Assembly (NCBI GenBank): GCA_003214195.1
Contig: QCLY01000009.1
Span: 1 to 42,943, forward strand
Length of the DNA stretch: 42,943 nucleotides
Direction of reading: 5' to 3'
Origin: Prochlorococcus sp. AG-418-G23
GTDB lineage: Bacteria > Cyanobacteriota > Cyanobacteriia > PCC-6307 > Cyanobiaceae
Positions 33,352 through 41,706 of the stretch are shown here, piece by piece (within the stretch, counting starts at the first letter, position 1; each line of letters opens with the position of its first letter). Both the position numbers and the translations under genes were made by a program. A model generated the notes under the pieces. It had not been told where the DNA came from. It saw only the letters and a program-made list of their open reading frames with translations, and ran no database searches.

Positions 33352-33975
33352 TCAGAAATCTGAATAAGCATTAAAAAAATCCAATTCTAATTCAATTGCT
33401 CTTTTGTATAAATATTTTGCTTGATTGATATCATATGATTCTTTACTAGTCTCAATAAGATTTTCTAATGAATTTGCTAAATTCTCAAAGCTCTCATCAG
33501 AATAAGTAATTATCCATTTTTTATATTTATTATCAAAATCCTCTTTATAAAGACTTTTTCCTATCCAAGAATAAAGTCGCATACATGGAGTCATTGCAAA
33601 CATTATTTCGATAGAGCTAAGTTTTTTAGAAGTATCATCAAGGAAATCTGTATAATTTTTAGTAGTTTTTTTTATATAGTTTTTAGATAAATCAATATCC
33701 CATTCTTTTGCATAAGTTTCATGAAGTATTAACTCCTCAGAAACGCCCATTAAAAGTTCACTCAACTTCCTTATTGAGTACTTATCATTTGATTTAGAAA
33801 CTGCAAGACCATATGCTCTAGCAAAAGTTTCTAAAAAGAAATAATCTTGAGCTAAATATTCTTGAAATATATTTTTAGGGAGACTTCCATTCTTTAAACC
33901 TTGAACAAATTTTGTATTTAAACTTAGTAAAGCAATCTCATAATTATCCTTCCAAAGTTTTCTTGTTATTTTCAT
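33352..33975 (-). CDS. tenA: TenA-family aminopyrimidine aminohydrolase
   Basis: A 207-residue all-helical protein of the TenA/thiaminase II family. It hydrolyses degraded or amino-HMP thiamin derivatives so that the pyrimidine can be reused. Marks are FVQGLKNGSLPKNIFQEYLAQDYFFLE-type N-terminus, the nucleophile region MTPCMRLYSWIG (Cys near 135), and YKRAIELELDFFNAYSDF at the C-terminus with the catalytic glutamate. It sits upstream of thiD, which supports a pyrimidine-salvage role. Confidence 0.92.
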   Translation of the reverse strand: MKITRKLWKDNYEIALLSLNTKFVQGLKNGSLPKNIFQEYLAQDYFFLETFARAYGLAVSKSNDKYSIRKLSELLMGVSEELILHETYAKEWDIDLSKNYIKKTTKNYTDFLDDTSKKLSSIEIMFAMTPCMRLYSWIGKSLYKEDFDNKYKKWIITYSDESFENLANSLENLIETSKESYDINQAKYLYKRAIELELDFFNAYSDF

Positions 33976-34060
33976 TTTTTTGATTTTCAGTTTTTCTAAA
34001 TTTTTTAATATTCTTTACCTACAAACTTAATATTATTTTTCTAGTATTGAAGGAAAAATC

Positions 34061-35557
34061 ATGAAAGAAATAAATATCTTATGGTTTAAGAAAGATTTAA
34101 GGATATATGATAACGAAGCTCTTTGCGCGGCTATAGAAGATAATGATATTTTACCTATTTACATTATTGAGTTAGATATTTGGAGCCAAAATACTCATTC
34201 CAATAGGCAGTGGCAATTTTGCAAAGAAAGTCTAATAGACTTAAGAAATGCACTTGCTGAGATTGGACAACCATTAATTATTAGGACTGGTAATGTTCTT
34301 AATATTTTTAATGAAATTAGTTCAAAATTTAATATCAAGAAGATATATAGCCATCAAGAAACTGGGGATTGGCTTACTTATAAAAGGGATGAAAAAGTAA
34401 GACAATGGGCTTTAAGCAGAAATATTATTTGGAAAGAATTTCTGCAATTTTCAGTTTTCAGAGGAAAATTTGATAGGAATAATTGGTCTAAAAAGTGGCA
34501 AAAAAATTCAGAAAAAAACTTACTTAAAGCTCCATTAAAAATTAATTCTATCAACTTTGATATTGGCGAAATACCCTCAGAAGAAATTTTTAACTTTAAA
34601 CAAGAAACTTGTCCAGGAAGAATGCAAGGTGGGAGAAAGAAAGGTTTAGAGAGAATGCAATATTTCTTTAATAATAAATTAGATTCTTATTCAAAAGATA
34701 TTGCTAGCCCAGAAAAATCATTTGATAGTTGCACAAGACTATCACCCTATATTTGTTGGGGATGCATTTCATTAAAAGAAATTTTTAATAAGGCAAACAT
34801 ATTAAAAAATAATAATTCCAAGATGCTAAAAAGTAGATTAACTTGGCATTGTCATTTTATTCAGAAACTTGAAAGTGAACCAGAACTAGAGTTTAGAGAA
34901 TACCATCCTTTTTTTAAAAATATTAGAGAAAAAAATAATGAATTACTCTATTTATGGAGTTCAGGCAATACGGGCTTTCCATTTATAGATGCATGTATGC
35001 GCTCATTAAATTTCAATGGATGGATTAACTTCAGGATGAGAGCTATGTTAATGTCTTTTGCTAGCTATAATTTATGGCTACCATGGCAAGATTCAGGTTC
35101 TGAATTAGCAAATAAATTTGTAGATTATGAGCCTGGAATACATTGGAATCAATGCCAAATGCAATCTGGAACTACATCTATAAATACAAATAGAATTTAT
35201 AATCCTATTAAGCAGGGGAAAGATCATGATCCTCAAGGAAAATTTATAAAAAAATGGATACCAGAATTAAAGGGTATATCACTTAATTTCATTCATGAAC
35301 CGTGGCTATTATCTAGATTTAATAAAGAAGAATATGAAAAAATTAATTATATAAGACCAATAATTGATATCCCAAATAGTACTAAAACTGCCAGGAAGAA
35401 AATTCAGGAAATAACGAGAAAAGATGGATACTGGAATATTTCAAAAGAAATTTATTTAAAACATGGCTCTAGAAAAAGGGTTAGAAAAAATATAAATAAT
35501 AAAAAAAATATTTCAAAGAAAAAGGAAATACAATATGAACTAAAATTAGATATTTGA
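34061..35557 (+). CDS. Cryptochrome/DNA photolyase family flavoprotein
   Basis: A 498-residue photolyase-superfamily protein. The N-terminal antenna-type Rossmann domain begins NILWFKKDLRIYDNEAL. The C-terminal FAD domain (about 200-470) has TRLSPYICWG (about 225), TWHCHFIQKLESEPE (about 262), TGFPFIDACMRSL (about 303), NFRMRAMLMSF and WNQCQMQSGTTSINTNRIYNP (about 363-383). A lysine-rich tail follows. The family includes light-driven DNA repair enzymes and photoreceptors. The N-rich WNQCQMQSG form points to one of the cyanobacterial cryptochrome-like branches rather than classical PhrB. The subclass is not certain. Confidence 0.88.
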   Translation: MKEINILWFKKDLRIYDNEALCAAIEDNDILPIYIIELDIWSQNTHSNRQWQFCKESLIDLRNALAEIGQPLIIRTGNVLNIFNEISSKFNIKKIYSHQETGDWLTYKRDEKVRQWALSRNIIWKEFLQFSVFRGKFDRNNWSKKWQKNSEKNLLKAPLKINSINFDIGEIPSEEIFNFKQETCPGRMQGGRKKGLERMQYFFNNKLDSYSKDIASPEKSFDSCTRLSPYICWGCISLKEIFNKANILKNNNSKMLKSRLTWHCHFIQKLESEPELEFREYHPFFKNIREKNNELLYLWSSGNTGFPFIDACMRSLNFNGWINFRMRAMLMSFASYNLWLPWQDSGSELANKFVDYEPGIHWNQCQMQSGTTSINTNRIYNPIKQGKDHDPQGKFIKKWIPELKGISLNFIHEPWLLSRFNKEEYEKINYIRPIIDIPNSTKTARKKIQEITRKDGYWNISKEIYLKHGSRKRVRKNINNKKNISKKKEIQYELKLDI

Positions 35558-35684
35558 ATTTAATTATAAAAACTTCTATTTTCTTTGTTATTTATTAGGA
35601 AAATTTTTTAATTTTGAAATTTACTTTATAAATCCACGATGCAGTAATGCAAAGCTTTAATGTATCAAATAGATTTTATAAATT

Positions 35685-35858
35685 ATGTCTGAGAGATTTG
35701 AATGGGATGACACCAATAGTTCAGGTATATGGTGGAGTACTAATGTAAGTATTAGAGACGAGTGCATTTTGCTTAAAGAAGATACTCAATGCAAAGATTC
35801 CGATATCGTCGAACTTCTTAGGAGTATTGCAAAAAATATTGAAGATAATGGCCTTTAA
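35685..35858 (+). CDS. 57-residue acidic hypothetical protein
   Basis: The ORF starts MSERFEWDDTNSSGIWW, includes IRDECILLKEDTQ, and ends AKNIEDNGL. It is acidic, with no membrane helix. The strong codon fit and clean ORF suggest a real gene; the family is not recognised. It converges on the prolyl aminopeptidase gene. Confidence 0.5.
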   Translation: MSERFEWDDTNSSGIWWSTNVSIRDECILLKEDTQCKDSDIVELLRSIAKNIEDNGL

Positions 35859-35881
35859 TTTTTAATGCAATATTCTCTCTA

Positions 35882-36832
35882 TTAGAGATTTTCAATTCCT
35901 TTTACAGCTTTTATTAATTCAATACTGATACCTTTTTCACTCATTGAATGACCCGCATCATTAACAATAATTAATTCAGAATTCTTTAATTTCTTATTTA
36001 GATCCCAAGCACTCCTAACAGGACATACGACGTCATACCTCCCTTGAATTATTTTTATTGGAATCGATTCTATTATTTTTATATTTTTCAAAATAAAATC
36101 ATCTTCTAAGAAAATATTATTAATAAAATAATGACATTCGATCCTAGCAAAGGCATCTGAAAAAGAATTAACTTGAGACTTATCAAAATCGAATTTTTTA
36201 TTTATTAAATGACTAGTTGAGAGTTCCCATTTCGTCCAAGCTGCTGCTGCTTTTGATCTCAGATTAGCGTCTGAAGATGTTAGATATTTATAAAAAGAAC
36301 TTATCAAATCATTTCTTTCTTCTTTTGGTATTACAGAAATATATTCTTCAAATTCCTCAGGGAATATCTCACTTGCACCATATTGATAGAACCATAGTAA
36401 TTCAAACTTTCTACATAAAAATATCCCTCGCAAAGTTAAGCTCATAACTCTTGAGGGATTTTTAATTGCATATATAAGTGAAAGTGTTGATCCCCAAGAT
36501 CCACCAAACAAATGCCAACTATCTATTTTTAATAGCATCCTTAATTTCTCGATATCATCAACTAAATGATTAGTCGTATTTTCTTTTAATTCAGAGAAAG
36601 GAGTTGAAGAACCGCAGCCTCTTTGATCAAATTGAATAATATCGAATTTATTTGGATCAAAATATCTTCTATATCTTGGTTGACTTCCTCCTCCTGGGCC
36701 TCCATGAACAACAAGTATTTTTTTGCCATTTGGATTACCAGATCTTTCCCAATAAATAGTATGAATTTCACTAACTTGTAAAAAACCCTTTTCCCGCACT
36801 TCAATTTTAGGAAACAACACTTGATCTTTCAT
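35882..36832 (-). CDS. pip: Prolyl aminopeptidase (proline iminopeptidase)
   Basis: A 316-residue alpha/beta hydrolase that removes N-terminal proline from peptides. Marks are IYWERSGNPNGK, the oxyanion segment VHGGPGGGSQPRYRRYFDP (about residue 41), DQRGCGSSTP (about 69), the nucleophile elbow FGGSWGSTLSL (Ser near 112), LRGIFLCRK, then GRYDVVCPV with the Asp near 268 and the histidine in DAGHSMSE (about 295). All triad residues are visible. The length is normal for family S33. Confidence 0.95.
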   Translation of the reverse strand: MKDQVLFPKIEVREKGFLQVSEIHTIYWERSGNPNGKKILVVHGGPGGGSQPRYRRYFDPNKFDIIQFDQRGCGSSTPFSELKENTTNHLVDDIEKLRMLLKIDSWHLFGGSWGSTLSLIYAIKNPSRVMSLTLRGIFLCRKFELLWFYQYGASEIFPEEFEEYISVIPKEERNDLISSFYKYLTSSDANLRSKAAAAWTKWELSTSHLINKKFDFDKSQVNSFSDAFARIECHYFINNIFLEDDFILKNIKIIESIPIKIIQGRYDVVCPVRSAWDLNKKLKNSELIIVNDAGHSMSEKGISIELIKAVKGIENL

Positions 36833-36911
36833 TTAGAAATATTTTTAATCATTTTATAGATCTATATTATCCAAAAAGACTGAATAGTTTAGAAGAAATT
36901 TCTTAAACAAT

Positions 36912-36941
36912 AAAAAAGGACTGTTTGAACAGTCCTTTTTT
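36912..36941. terminator. Bidirectional rho-independent terminator
   Basis: AAAAAAGGACTGT (36912-36924) pairs with ACAGTCCTTTTTT (36929-36941) around TTGA, giving A and T tracts on both sides. It lies 80 bp upstream of the pip start. It would end a minus-strand transcript arriving from the gene-poor region to the right, or a plus-strand one from the left. Confidence 0.8.
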
Positions 36942-37445
36942 AATATCTCATTTCCTTCTTTCAGGATATAAAATTACATATTTTAAGTCTATTTACTCAT
37001 AAACCTTGAATACGTGAATTCGGGGATTTCTCTCGATAATTTTTGTTCCTATTGTCGCTAGTAATTATAAAGCGAAGTCTTATCAGACTAATTGATTGAA
37101 CTTTAATTTTCGAATAATCCCATGCTCAGGAATACGCTTCCTATATTTTGGAATTTGCTAAATTTCAGGCGGACTATCAATCATTTAGATTGCCTCCGAA
37201 CTCAACATTTTTAAATTACTCCTTTTTCTATATTCAGTAAATCCGTAAAAATGCTGATTTACTTTTTTCTTGATTTATAAGATGATTTTAATGACCCTTT
37301 GTTTTTTAGATAAATAAATACAAATATATTATTAACCTCTTAGTTTAGTTAAAGCAAATATATAAATTTGTTGCCTCTATATTGTTATAGTATTCTTAAT
37401 TATTTTTTATATAGAAATTTAACCAATAAATTTTTAATAATAATT
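36942..37445. other. Gene-poor stretch ahead of a membrane microprotein
   Basis: About 500 bp without a convincing ORF on either strand; ORFs there are under 12 codons. The part from 37000 to 37200 is visibly less AT-rich than ordinary spacers here. Because the strong terminator at 36912-36941 can end minus-strand transcription, a non-coding RNA on the minus strand is possible. I see no known RNA motif. Confidence 0.4.
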
Positions 37446-37541
37446 ATGGATTTTATAAGAAAAAACAAGATTCTCACAGTTATGGCAATAATCGCAATTT
37501 TATCTTTCGCATTAGAAAAAGCAGGAATTATAAATCCCTAA
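37446..37541 (+). CDS. 31-residue membrane microprotein
   Basis: The ORF starts MDFIRKNKILTVMAIIAILS and ends KAGIINP. A positively charged N-terminus precedes one hydrophobic helix (about 9-23), so it is predicted to be a single-span inner-membrane peptide. No partner gene or overlap exists. It resembles the many tiny membrane proteins of Prochlorococcus in layout only. Confidence 0.45.
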   Translation: MDFIRKNKILTVMAIIAILSFALEKAGIINP

Positions 37542-37611
37542 ATCAAACAAAGGCAATATATCCATATTTAACTAATTCAGTAAGAAAATAAAAACTATTG
37601 CTCAGAATTAA

Positions 37612-38379
37612 TTAAGTAAATTCCATCCTCTTATATCTACTTTTTTCTCTTATTTCTTTAGCAGCTAATACTTGTTCTTTTCTTCTGATTTTATGATCAC
37701 TTATAGGATTTTCATCATTATAAACATATAGTAGATCTTTGATAAACTCTTGCCGATTTCCTGCCATCTCTAACATTGGGAACATTAATGCCAAATCTGA
37801 TGCGACAGAAAAATATTGACCATTTTTGTCTATTAAATCATTTTGATCAATTGAAAGCCATAAATCATGTCTGAAAGTTTTTAGATGAGATGCATACCAA
37901 AAATATTTTCTATATAGATTAAATTTTCTCACAAAACTAGGATATTTTTTTCCTTGAACACCTTTTGATGATAAGTGAGAGCCGTAGGTAATTAAGCAAT
38001 TAGTAGTTAAATACTTTTCATGAAGAATATTAAGAACATCTCCGCTGTATAAGTAGTCATCTCCATCAACTAATATATCAATTGTCCTAGTAGGCTCTTC
38101 TACATCTAAACTGAGTAATTCAGTAATGTTATTTAATGCTCCTAGTCTTCTTGGATTCTTACTTACTTGAAAATTTTCATTCCTAGCACATATCTCTAAC
38201 GCTAATTCATAAGAGTAATCAGTAGAACAATCATCAATTACTTTTACTCGAAAATTCTTATATGACTGCTTAATAATAGAATTAAGACATTTTTCTATAA
38301 ATTTTTCTGAATTAAAAACTGGAACAATAATATTAAAAAGAAAATATTGATTTTCTTTATAGAAAGTTTCTGATTCCAA
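37612..38379 (-). CDS. Family 2 glycosyltransferase
   Basis: A 255-residue inverting GT-A glycosyltransferase. Marks are FNIIVPVFNSEKFIEKCLNSI (about residue 14), VKVIDDCSTDYSYELA (the first Asp motif, about 45) and the metal-binding DVDGDDYLYSG-type segment, here ILVDGDDYLYSG (about 100). It lacks membrane helices. Such enzymes build lipopolysaccharide or surface sugars. It is divergent from the GT11 gene across 97 bp, forming a small surface-polysaccharide patch. Acceptor and donor are unknown. Confidence 0.85.
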   Translation of the reverse strand: MESETFYKENQYFLFNIIVPVFNSEKFIEKCLNSIIKQSYKNFRVKVIDDCSTDYSYELALEICARNENFQVSKNPRRLGALNNITELLSLDVEEPTRTIDILVDGDDYLYSGDVLNILHEKYLTTNCLITYGSHLSSKGVQGKKYPSFVRKFNLYRKYFWYASHLKTFRHDLWLSIDQNDLIDKNGQYFSVASDLALMFPMLEMAGNRQEFIKDLLYVYNDENPISDHKIRRKEQVLAAKEIREKSRYKRMEFT

Positions 38380-38476
38380 TTTTATAGATACTTAAACAGA
38401 TAAAATTATATAATTTTTTAAAAGAAAAAAGATTTTATGATTTTTTTTCTTAATTATAATTATTCGGTTTTGAGAA

Positions 38477-39310
38477 ATGCTTTTTTCTAGAATGGTAGGC
38501 GGATTGGGTAATCAATTATTTCAGACTGCAGCAATACTTAAATATAGACGGGAGAAAGAAAGAGTTATTATTTCTTTTTTAGGAGATATTCATATACCAA
38601 AAAGAGTAAATTGTTTAAGATCTATTTTTGAAATCCCTGATTGGCTTTATTTCGATAATTCGGAAAAACTAAACTTTTTAACAAAGTCTTTTGCTAGAGT
38701 TTCTGCGGGATTAAGATTTGGAAGTTTTTTGCCTAAAATAGGAATAAATGATCGGAAATTTATTTATAATGAATCATATTATAAAAACCGGAAATTATTA
38801 TTTTTAGACGGTTATTTTAATCAAAATTGGACCTATAGTCAGCTTCAGTCCTTATTCTTTAACTTAAAATTAAAGCCAATAAAATTAAATAATAAACAGC
38901 TAAAGTTATGTAATCAAAATGTAGTAATGCATATCAGGGGTGGAGACTTTCTTTCAATAGAACACTTAAATATATGCAAATTTGATTATTACAAAAACTC
39001 TATAAAATACTTTCTTTCTAAAGGATTAGGCAATTTTATTGTAATTTGCGAAGATCGAAAATATGGTAAAGAGTTAATCAAGAAACTTAAAAATTATTTT
39101 ACTAATTTGCAAATATCAATTATAAAATCAGACTCTATTAAAAATGATTTTAATATTATAAGATCCGCAAAATTTGCGATTCTAGGCAATAGTACTTTCT
39201 CCTGGTGGGCATCTTTCTTATCAAATTCAAAAAAAGAATTTTTAGTTCCTTCTAATTTCTCGACTAAAGAAAAACGTATACTTCTCCCTAACGAAACTAT
39301 AATATATTAG
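38477..39310 (+). CDS. GT11-family (alpha-1,2-fucosyltransferase-like) glycosyltransferase
   Basis: A 277-residue protein with GT11 signatures: MVGGLGNQLFQTAA at the N-terminus, VVMHIRGGDFLS (about residue 152, the H-x-R-R-G-D-type donor motif, here H-I-R-G-G-D), and LGNSTFSWWASFLS (about 236). GT11 enzymes transfer fucose or a related deoxy-sugar to galactose in an alpha-1,2 link, for example in O-antigens. The usual second arginine of R-R-G-D is glycine here. Very low GC and a basic composition suggest a variable surface gene. Confidence 0.82.
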   Translation: MLFSRMVGGLGNQLFQTAAILKYRREKERVIISFLGDIHIPKRVNCLRSIFEIPDWLYFDNSEKLNFLTKSFARVSAGLRFGSFLPKIGINDRKFIYNESYYKNRKLLFLDGYFNQNWTYSQLQSLFFNLKLKPIKLNNKQLKLCNQNVVMHIRGGDFLSIEHLNICKFDYYKNSIKYFLSKGLGNFIVICEDRKYGKELIKKLKNYFTNLQISIIKSDSIKNDFNIIRSAKFAILGNSTFSWWASFLSNSKKEFLVPSNFSTKEKRILLPNETIIY

Positions 39311-39382
39311 GTCAATCATGAAATTACACTTATTTTTAAATTTATTTTTTTTGAATTTCCAGGAAAATATTAATTTTTTAAT

Positions 39383-40249
39383 ATGATCATAATAGATAAG
39401 ATAAAAAAGATTTATATCAAATTATTTTTTTTGAGTCCAAAATTATTATCTACACTTATTTTTATACCATTTTTGTATATATTTGGATGGGTCTTAGCAA
39501 CTCCTATCCTTTTATTAGGTGTGGAAAAAGAAAGCCTTTCATTAATAGGAACACTATTTACATTCTTAATATTTGTTTTTTCACTCCCAAAATGGTTTTA
39601 TTTACGTTGGGGGTTGAATAATGCTTGGAAATTACTTGGAATTAATAACTCAGAGAGCAATGAAAAGTTATTTTTATATTTTTTAAGAGGTTTTTTATTA
39701 TCAATAATTTTATTATCTTTAATTTTAGTTCCAATTATTGCAATGCAAAGTGGTTATTGGATAGGGAAAATATCCCTCGACATAATTCTAAATTCAATAT
39801 TTCTCATTGTAGGAATTGGATTCGCTGAAGAACTTATCTTTAGAGGCTGGCTACTAGAAGAATTTAAAAATCAATTTGGATTAAAAAAAGCAATAATTAT
39901 ACAAGCTTCAATATTCAGTATTGTCCATATTGGATTTGATTTGCCCTTATGGCAAATGATAAGCATACTTATTGGATTATTTTTGCTTGGTATTTTATTA
40001 TCTCTAATAAGATTAAAAGATAATAATTCTTTATGGGGTTGCATCGGTTTACATGGTGGAATTGTCGGATTATGGTTCATAACAAACAATGGTTTATTAT
40101 TTATCTCAAAAGACTCACCTACATGGTTGGTTGGTCCAGGGACAATAAACACAAATCCTCTTGGCGGATTTTATGGAATATCTCTAATGATTATTTTTTG
40201 TTTTTTATTCTTACCAAGCTTTAAGAAAAAGATTAAAAATTTTAAGTAA
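39383..40249 (+). CDS. CPBP-family intramembrane metalloprotease
   Basis: A 288-residue polytopic membrane protein with about eight hydrophobic segments. It carries the three CPBP (Abi/Rce1-like) motifs: EELIFRGWLLEEF (about residue 153), FSIVHIGFDLPLW (about 178) and GCIGLHGGIVGLW (about 218), whose Glu and His residues form the active site. Members act in prenyl-protein processing, stress or bacteriocin self-protection; the substrate here is unknown. It follows the GT11 gene by 72 bp on the same strand. Confidence 0.88.
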   Translation: MIIIDKIKKIYIKLFFLSPKLLSTLIFIPFLYIFGWVLATPILLLGVEKESLSLIGTLFTFLIFVFSLPKWFYLRWGLNNAWKLLGINNSESNEKLFLYFLRGFLLSIILLSLILVPIIAMQSGYWIGKISLDIILNSIFLIVGIGFAEELIFRGWLLEEFKNQFGLKKAIIIQASIFSIVHIGFDLPLWQMISILIGLFLLGILLSLIRLKDNNSLWGCIGLHGGIVGLWFITNNGLLFISKDSPTWLVGPGTINTNPLGGFYGISLMIIFCFLFLPSFKKKIKNFK

Positions 40250-40318
40250 ACTTTTTATAAATTTTCAATTAAATAGATATTTTTCACCATCTTGCATTTG
40301 TTTGCTGCCAAACTTCAT

Positions 40319-40432
40319 TTAACAATTTTTACCATAATAATCTTGCTTATTCGAAACAATTTTTTTTCTAGTTTTAATTAATAGAGGATTTTTCCCATTA
40401 ATTACCATAATAATCCTTTCTTCAACAAACAT
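40319..40432 (-). CDS. Possible 37-residue basic protein
   Basis: The ORF starts MFVEERIIMVINGKNPLLI and ends DYYGKNC. It is basic, with no membrane helix. A 14-nt direct repeat (ttaccataataatc at 40329-40342 and 40402-40415) falls within it. The remaining bases of the 364-bp gap between CPBP and arfB hold only a weak 6-bp hairpin (40483-40500). Confidence 0.25.
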   Translation of the reverse strand: MFVEERIIMVINGKNPLLIKTRKKIVSNKQDYYGKNC

Positions 40433-40613
40433 TTAAGAAATGGATTTCTCTTAAAACTCTTTACCTTTGTAAAAACGCATTAACTCCACAAAATTGGAGT
40501 CAATTAACGAAAAATCATTATTTGAATTCAATAAAACTAAATGGAGTTAAATTAATCATATGCTTATATTACAATTTACGAGGGGAATACTTAATTATAT
40601 CTTTTTCTTATAA

Positions 40614-41036
40614 TTAGTATAATTTTTCTTTTTGTCTACTTTTTTTCAACTCTCCACGTTTTCTCTTAAACTCAACTCTTTTCTTTTGTGATGCTTTAGT
40701 AGGTTTTGTAGATTTTCTAAATTTAAATGGTTTATTTAAGCCATCTTTTATGATTGAACTAAATTTCATTAAGGCTAGCTGCCTATTTAGTAATTGATTT
40801 CTATGTTCTTGAACCACTAAACATATAGTATTTTTTACTAATTTTTTTTTCAAATTATTCTTAAGAATTGCTTTTTGATAATCATTTAGGACTTTTGAAT
40901 CTTCTAAATTAAAAATAATCTCTACTCTACTTTCAATTTTATTTACATTCTGCCCTCCAGGACCTGAGGATCTGGAAAACCGCCACTTAATTTCGTTGGA
41001 TGGTATTACTAATTTTTTAGTAATTTTTAAATCCAT
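40614..41036 (-). CDS. arfB: Alternative ribosome-rescue factor ArfB (GGQ peptidyl-tRNA hydrolase)
   Basis: A 140-residue RF-1-domain protein without a codon-recognition domain. It enters the empty mRNA channel of stalled ribosomes and hydrolyses peptidyl-tRNA. The catalytic GGQ lies in RSSGPGGQNVNKIESRVEI (about residues 22-40). The C-terminus is long and Lys/Arg-rich (about 105-140: KPTKASQKKRVEFKRKRGELKKS), the tail that binds the mRNA tunnel. The length is normal. Confidence 0.95.
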   Translation of the reverse strand: MDLKITKKLVIPSNEIKWRFSRSSGPGGQNVNKIESRVEIIFNLEDSKVLNDYQKAILKNNLKKKLVKNTICLVVQEHRNQLLNRQLALMKFSSIIKDGLNKPFKFRKSTKPTKASQKKRVEFKRKRGELKKSRQKEKLY

Positions 41037-41108
41037 TTTTAGTTATTCTTAATTTAGAATTTTTTAATTATCACTCTAATACTTTAAAACATACCTGAAA
41101 ATAAGGTC

Positions 41109-41183
41109 GGTAAATACTGGGCGGTTATGTTAGGCAAACCGAAATTCGGTGTAGTTGCCGTATCAAAATCTTCGGTATTTATC
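41109..41183 (+). ncRNA. Putative structured RNA / 5' regulatory element
   Basis: An outer stem pairs 41109-41119 (GGTAAATACTG) with 41173-41183 (CGGTATTTATC), 11 pairs including two wobbles. Inside, GGCAA (41133-41137) pairs with TTGCC (41155-41159), and ACCG (41138-41141) pairs with CGGT (41147-41150) around an AAATT loop. CGGTT (41122-41126) could instead pair with AACCG (41137-41141), which excludes the ACCG/CGGT hairpin. The core is GC-rich in a very AT-rich spacer. It lies 57 nt before the 78-residue gene. I recognise no known riboswitch or Yfr RNA motif. Confidence 0.5.
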
Positions 41184-41240
41184 CTTTCATATTAAAAAAA
41201 ATTATTAGATATTGGATTTGTACTAATTCAAAGGTCAGTT

Positions 41241-41477
41241 ATGTATTCAATGTTTGATCTTCTTTTTGAAACACCTTCATATCGCCCAGTATATGTAATT
41301 TCTGATAGTGAAATGAAGGAGCTAAAGAAAACCCAACATCAAGAAGAACTTGATGAAATTACAACACAAAAAGTAAGACTTGAAGATGCGTTTAAAGCTC
41401 AACTAAAACATCTTGAAGAGAGAGAAAAAGAAGTAAAGAAAGAACTTAAAGCACTATCAGCCTCAAAAAATAAATAA
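41241..41477 (+). CDS. Small coiled-coil protein
   Basis: A 78-residue protein. Residues 1-22 form a conserved-looking head (MYSMFDLLFETPSYRPVYVI). The rest is a highly charged coiled coil (about 24-75, with KKTQHQEELDEITTQKV and HLEEREKEVKKELKAL). No membrane helix is seen. I do not recognise the family. It has a private transcription-unit look, with a structured element 57 nt upstream and a strong terminator 28 bp downstream. GC content and codon choice are higher than the local average, which suggests good expression. Confidence 0.75.
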   Translation: MYSMFDLLFETPSYRPVYVISDSEMKELKKTQHQEELDEITTQKVRLEDAFKAQLKHLEEREKEVKKELKALSASKNK

Positions 41478-41504
41478 TTTATTTTTAGAGAAATGACTTT
41501 TTTG

Positions 41505-41530
41505 AAAGACGGTTTTATACCGTCTTTTTT
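41505..41530 (+). terminator. Rho-independent terminator of the coiled-coil gene
   Basis: AAAGACGGT (41505-41513) pairs with ACCGTCTTT (41519-41527) around TTTAT and is followed by a T run. It lies 28 bp after the stop at 41477. Confidence 0.88.
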
Positions 41531-41596
41531 AATTCTTATAGTTTTAAGGTATCTATTAAATCCACAGATTTTAAAAATATTTTCCATAATTAATTA

Positions 41597-41701
41597 ATGA
41601 ACAATAATAAAGAAAAAATAAGAATGTTTTTACCCTTTAGTTGGGTAATTTGTGCAGCAATATCCTTTGCTTATATAAATTCACATTTAATAAACACCTA
41701 A
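41597..41701 (+). CDS. 34-residue membrane microprotein
   Basis: The ORF starts MNNNKEKIRMFLPFSWVICA and ends NSHLINT. A charged N-terminus precedes one hydrophobic segment (about 11-28), so a single membrane span is predicted. It ends 5 bp before the next membrane-protein gene on the same strand, with which it is probably co-transcribed. The family is unknown. Confidence 0.5.
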   Translation: MNNNKEKIRMFLPFSWVICAAISFAYINSHLINT

Positions 41702-41706
41702 CATAA

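Noticed and set aside
40329-40415. 14-nt direct repeat ttaccataataatc as an insertion footprint
   Set aside because: The repeat is AT-rich and low in complexity, flanks nothing recognisable, and may occur by chance in such sequence.
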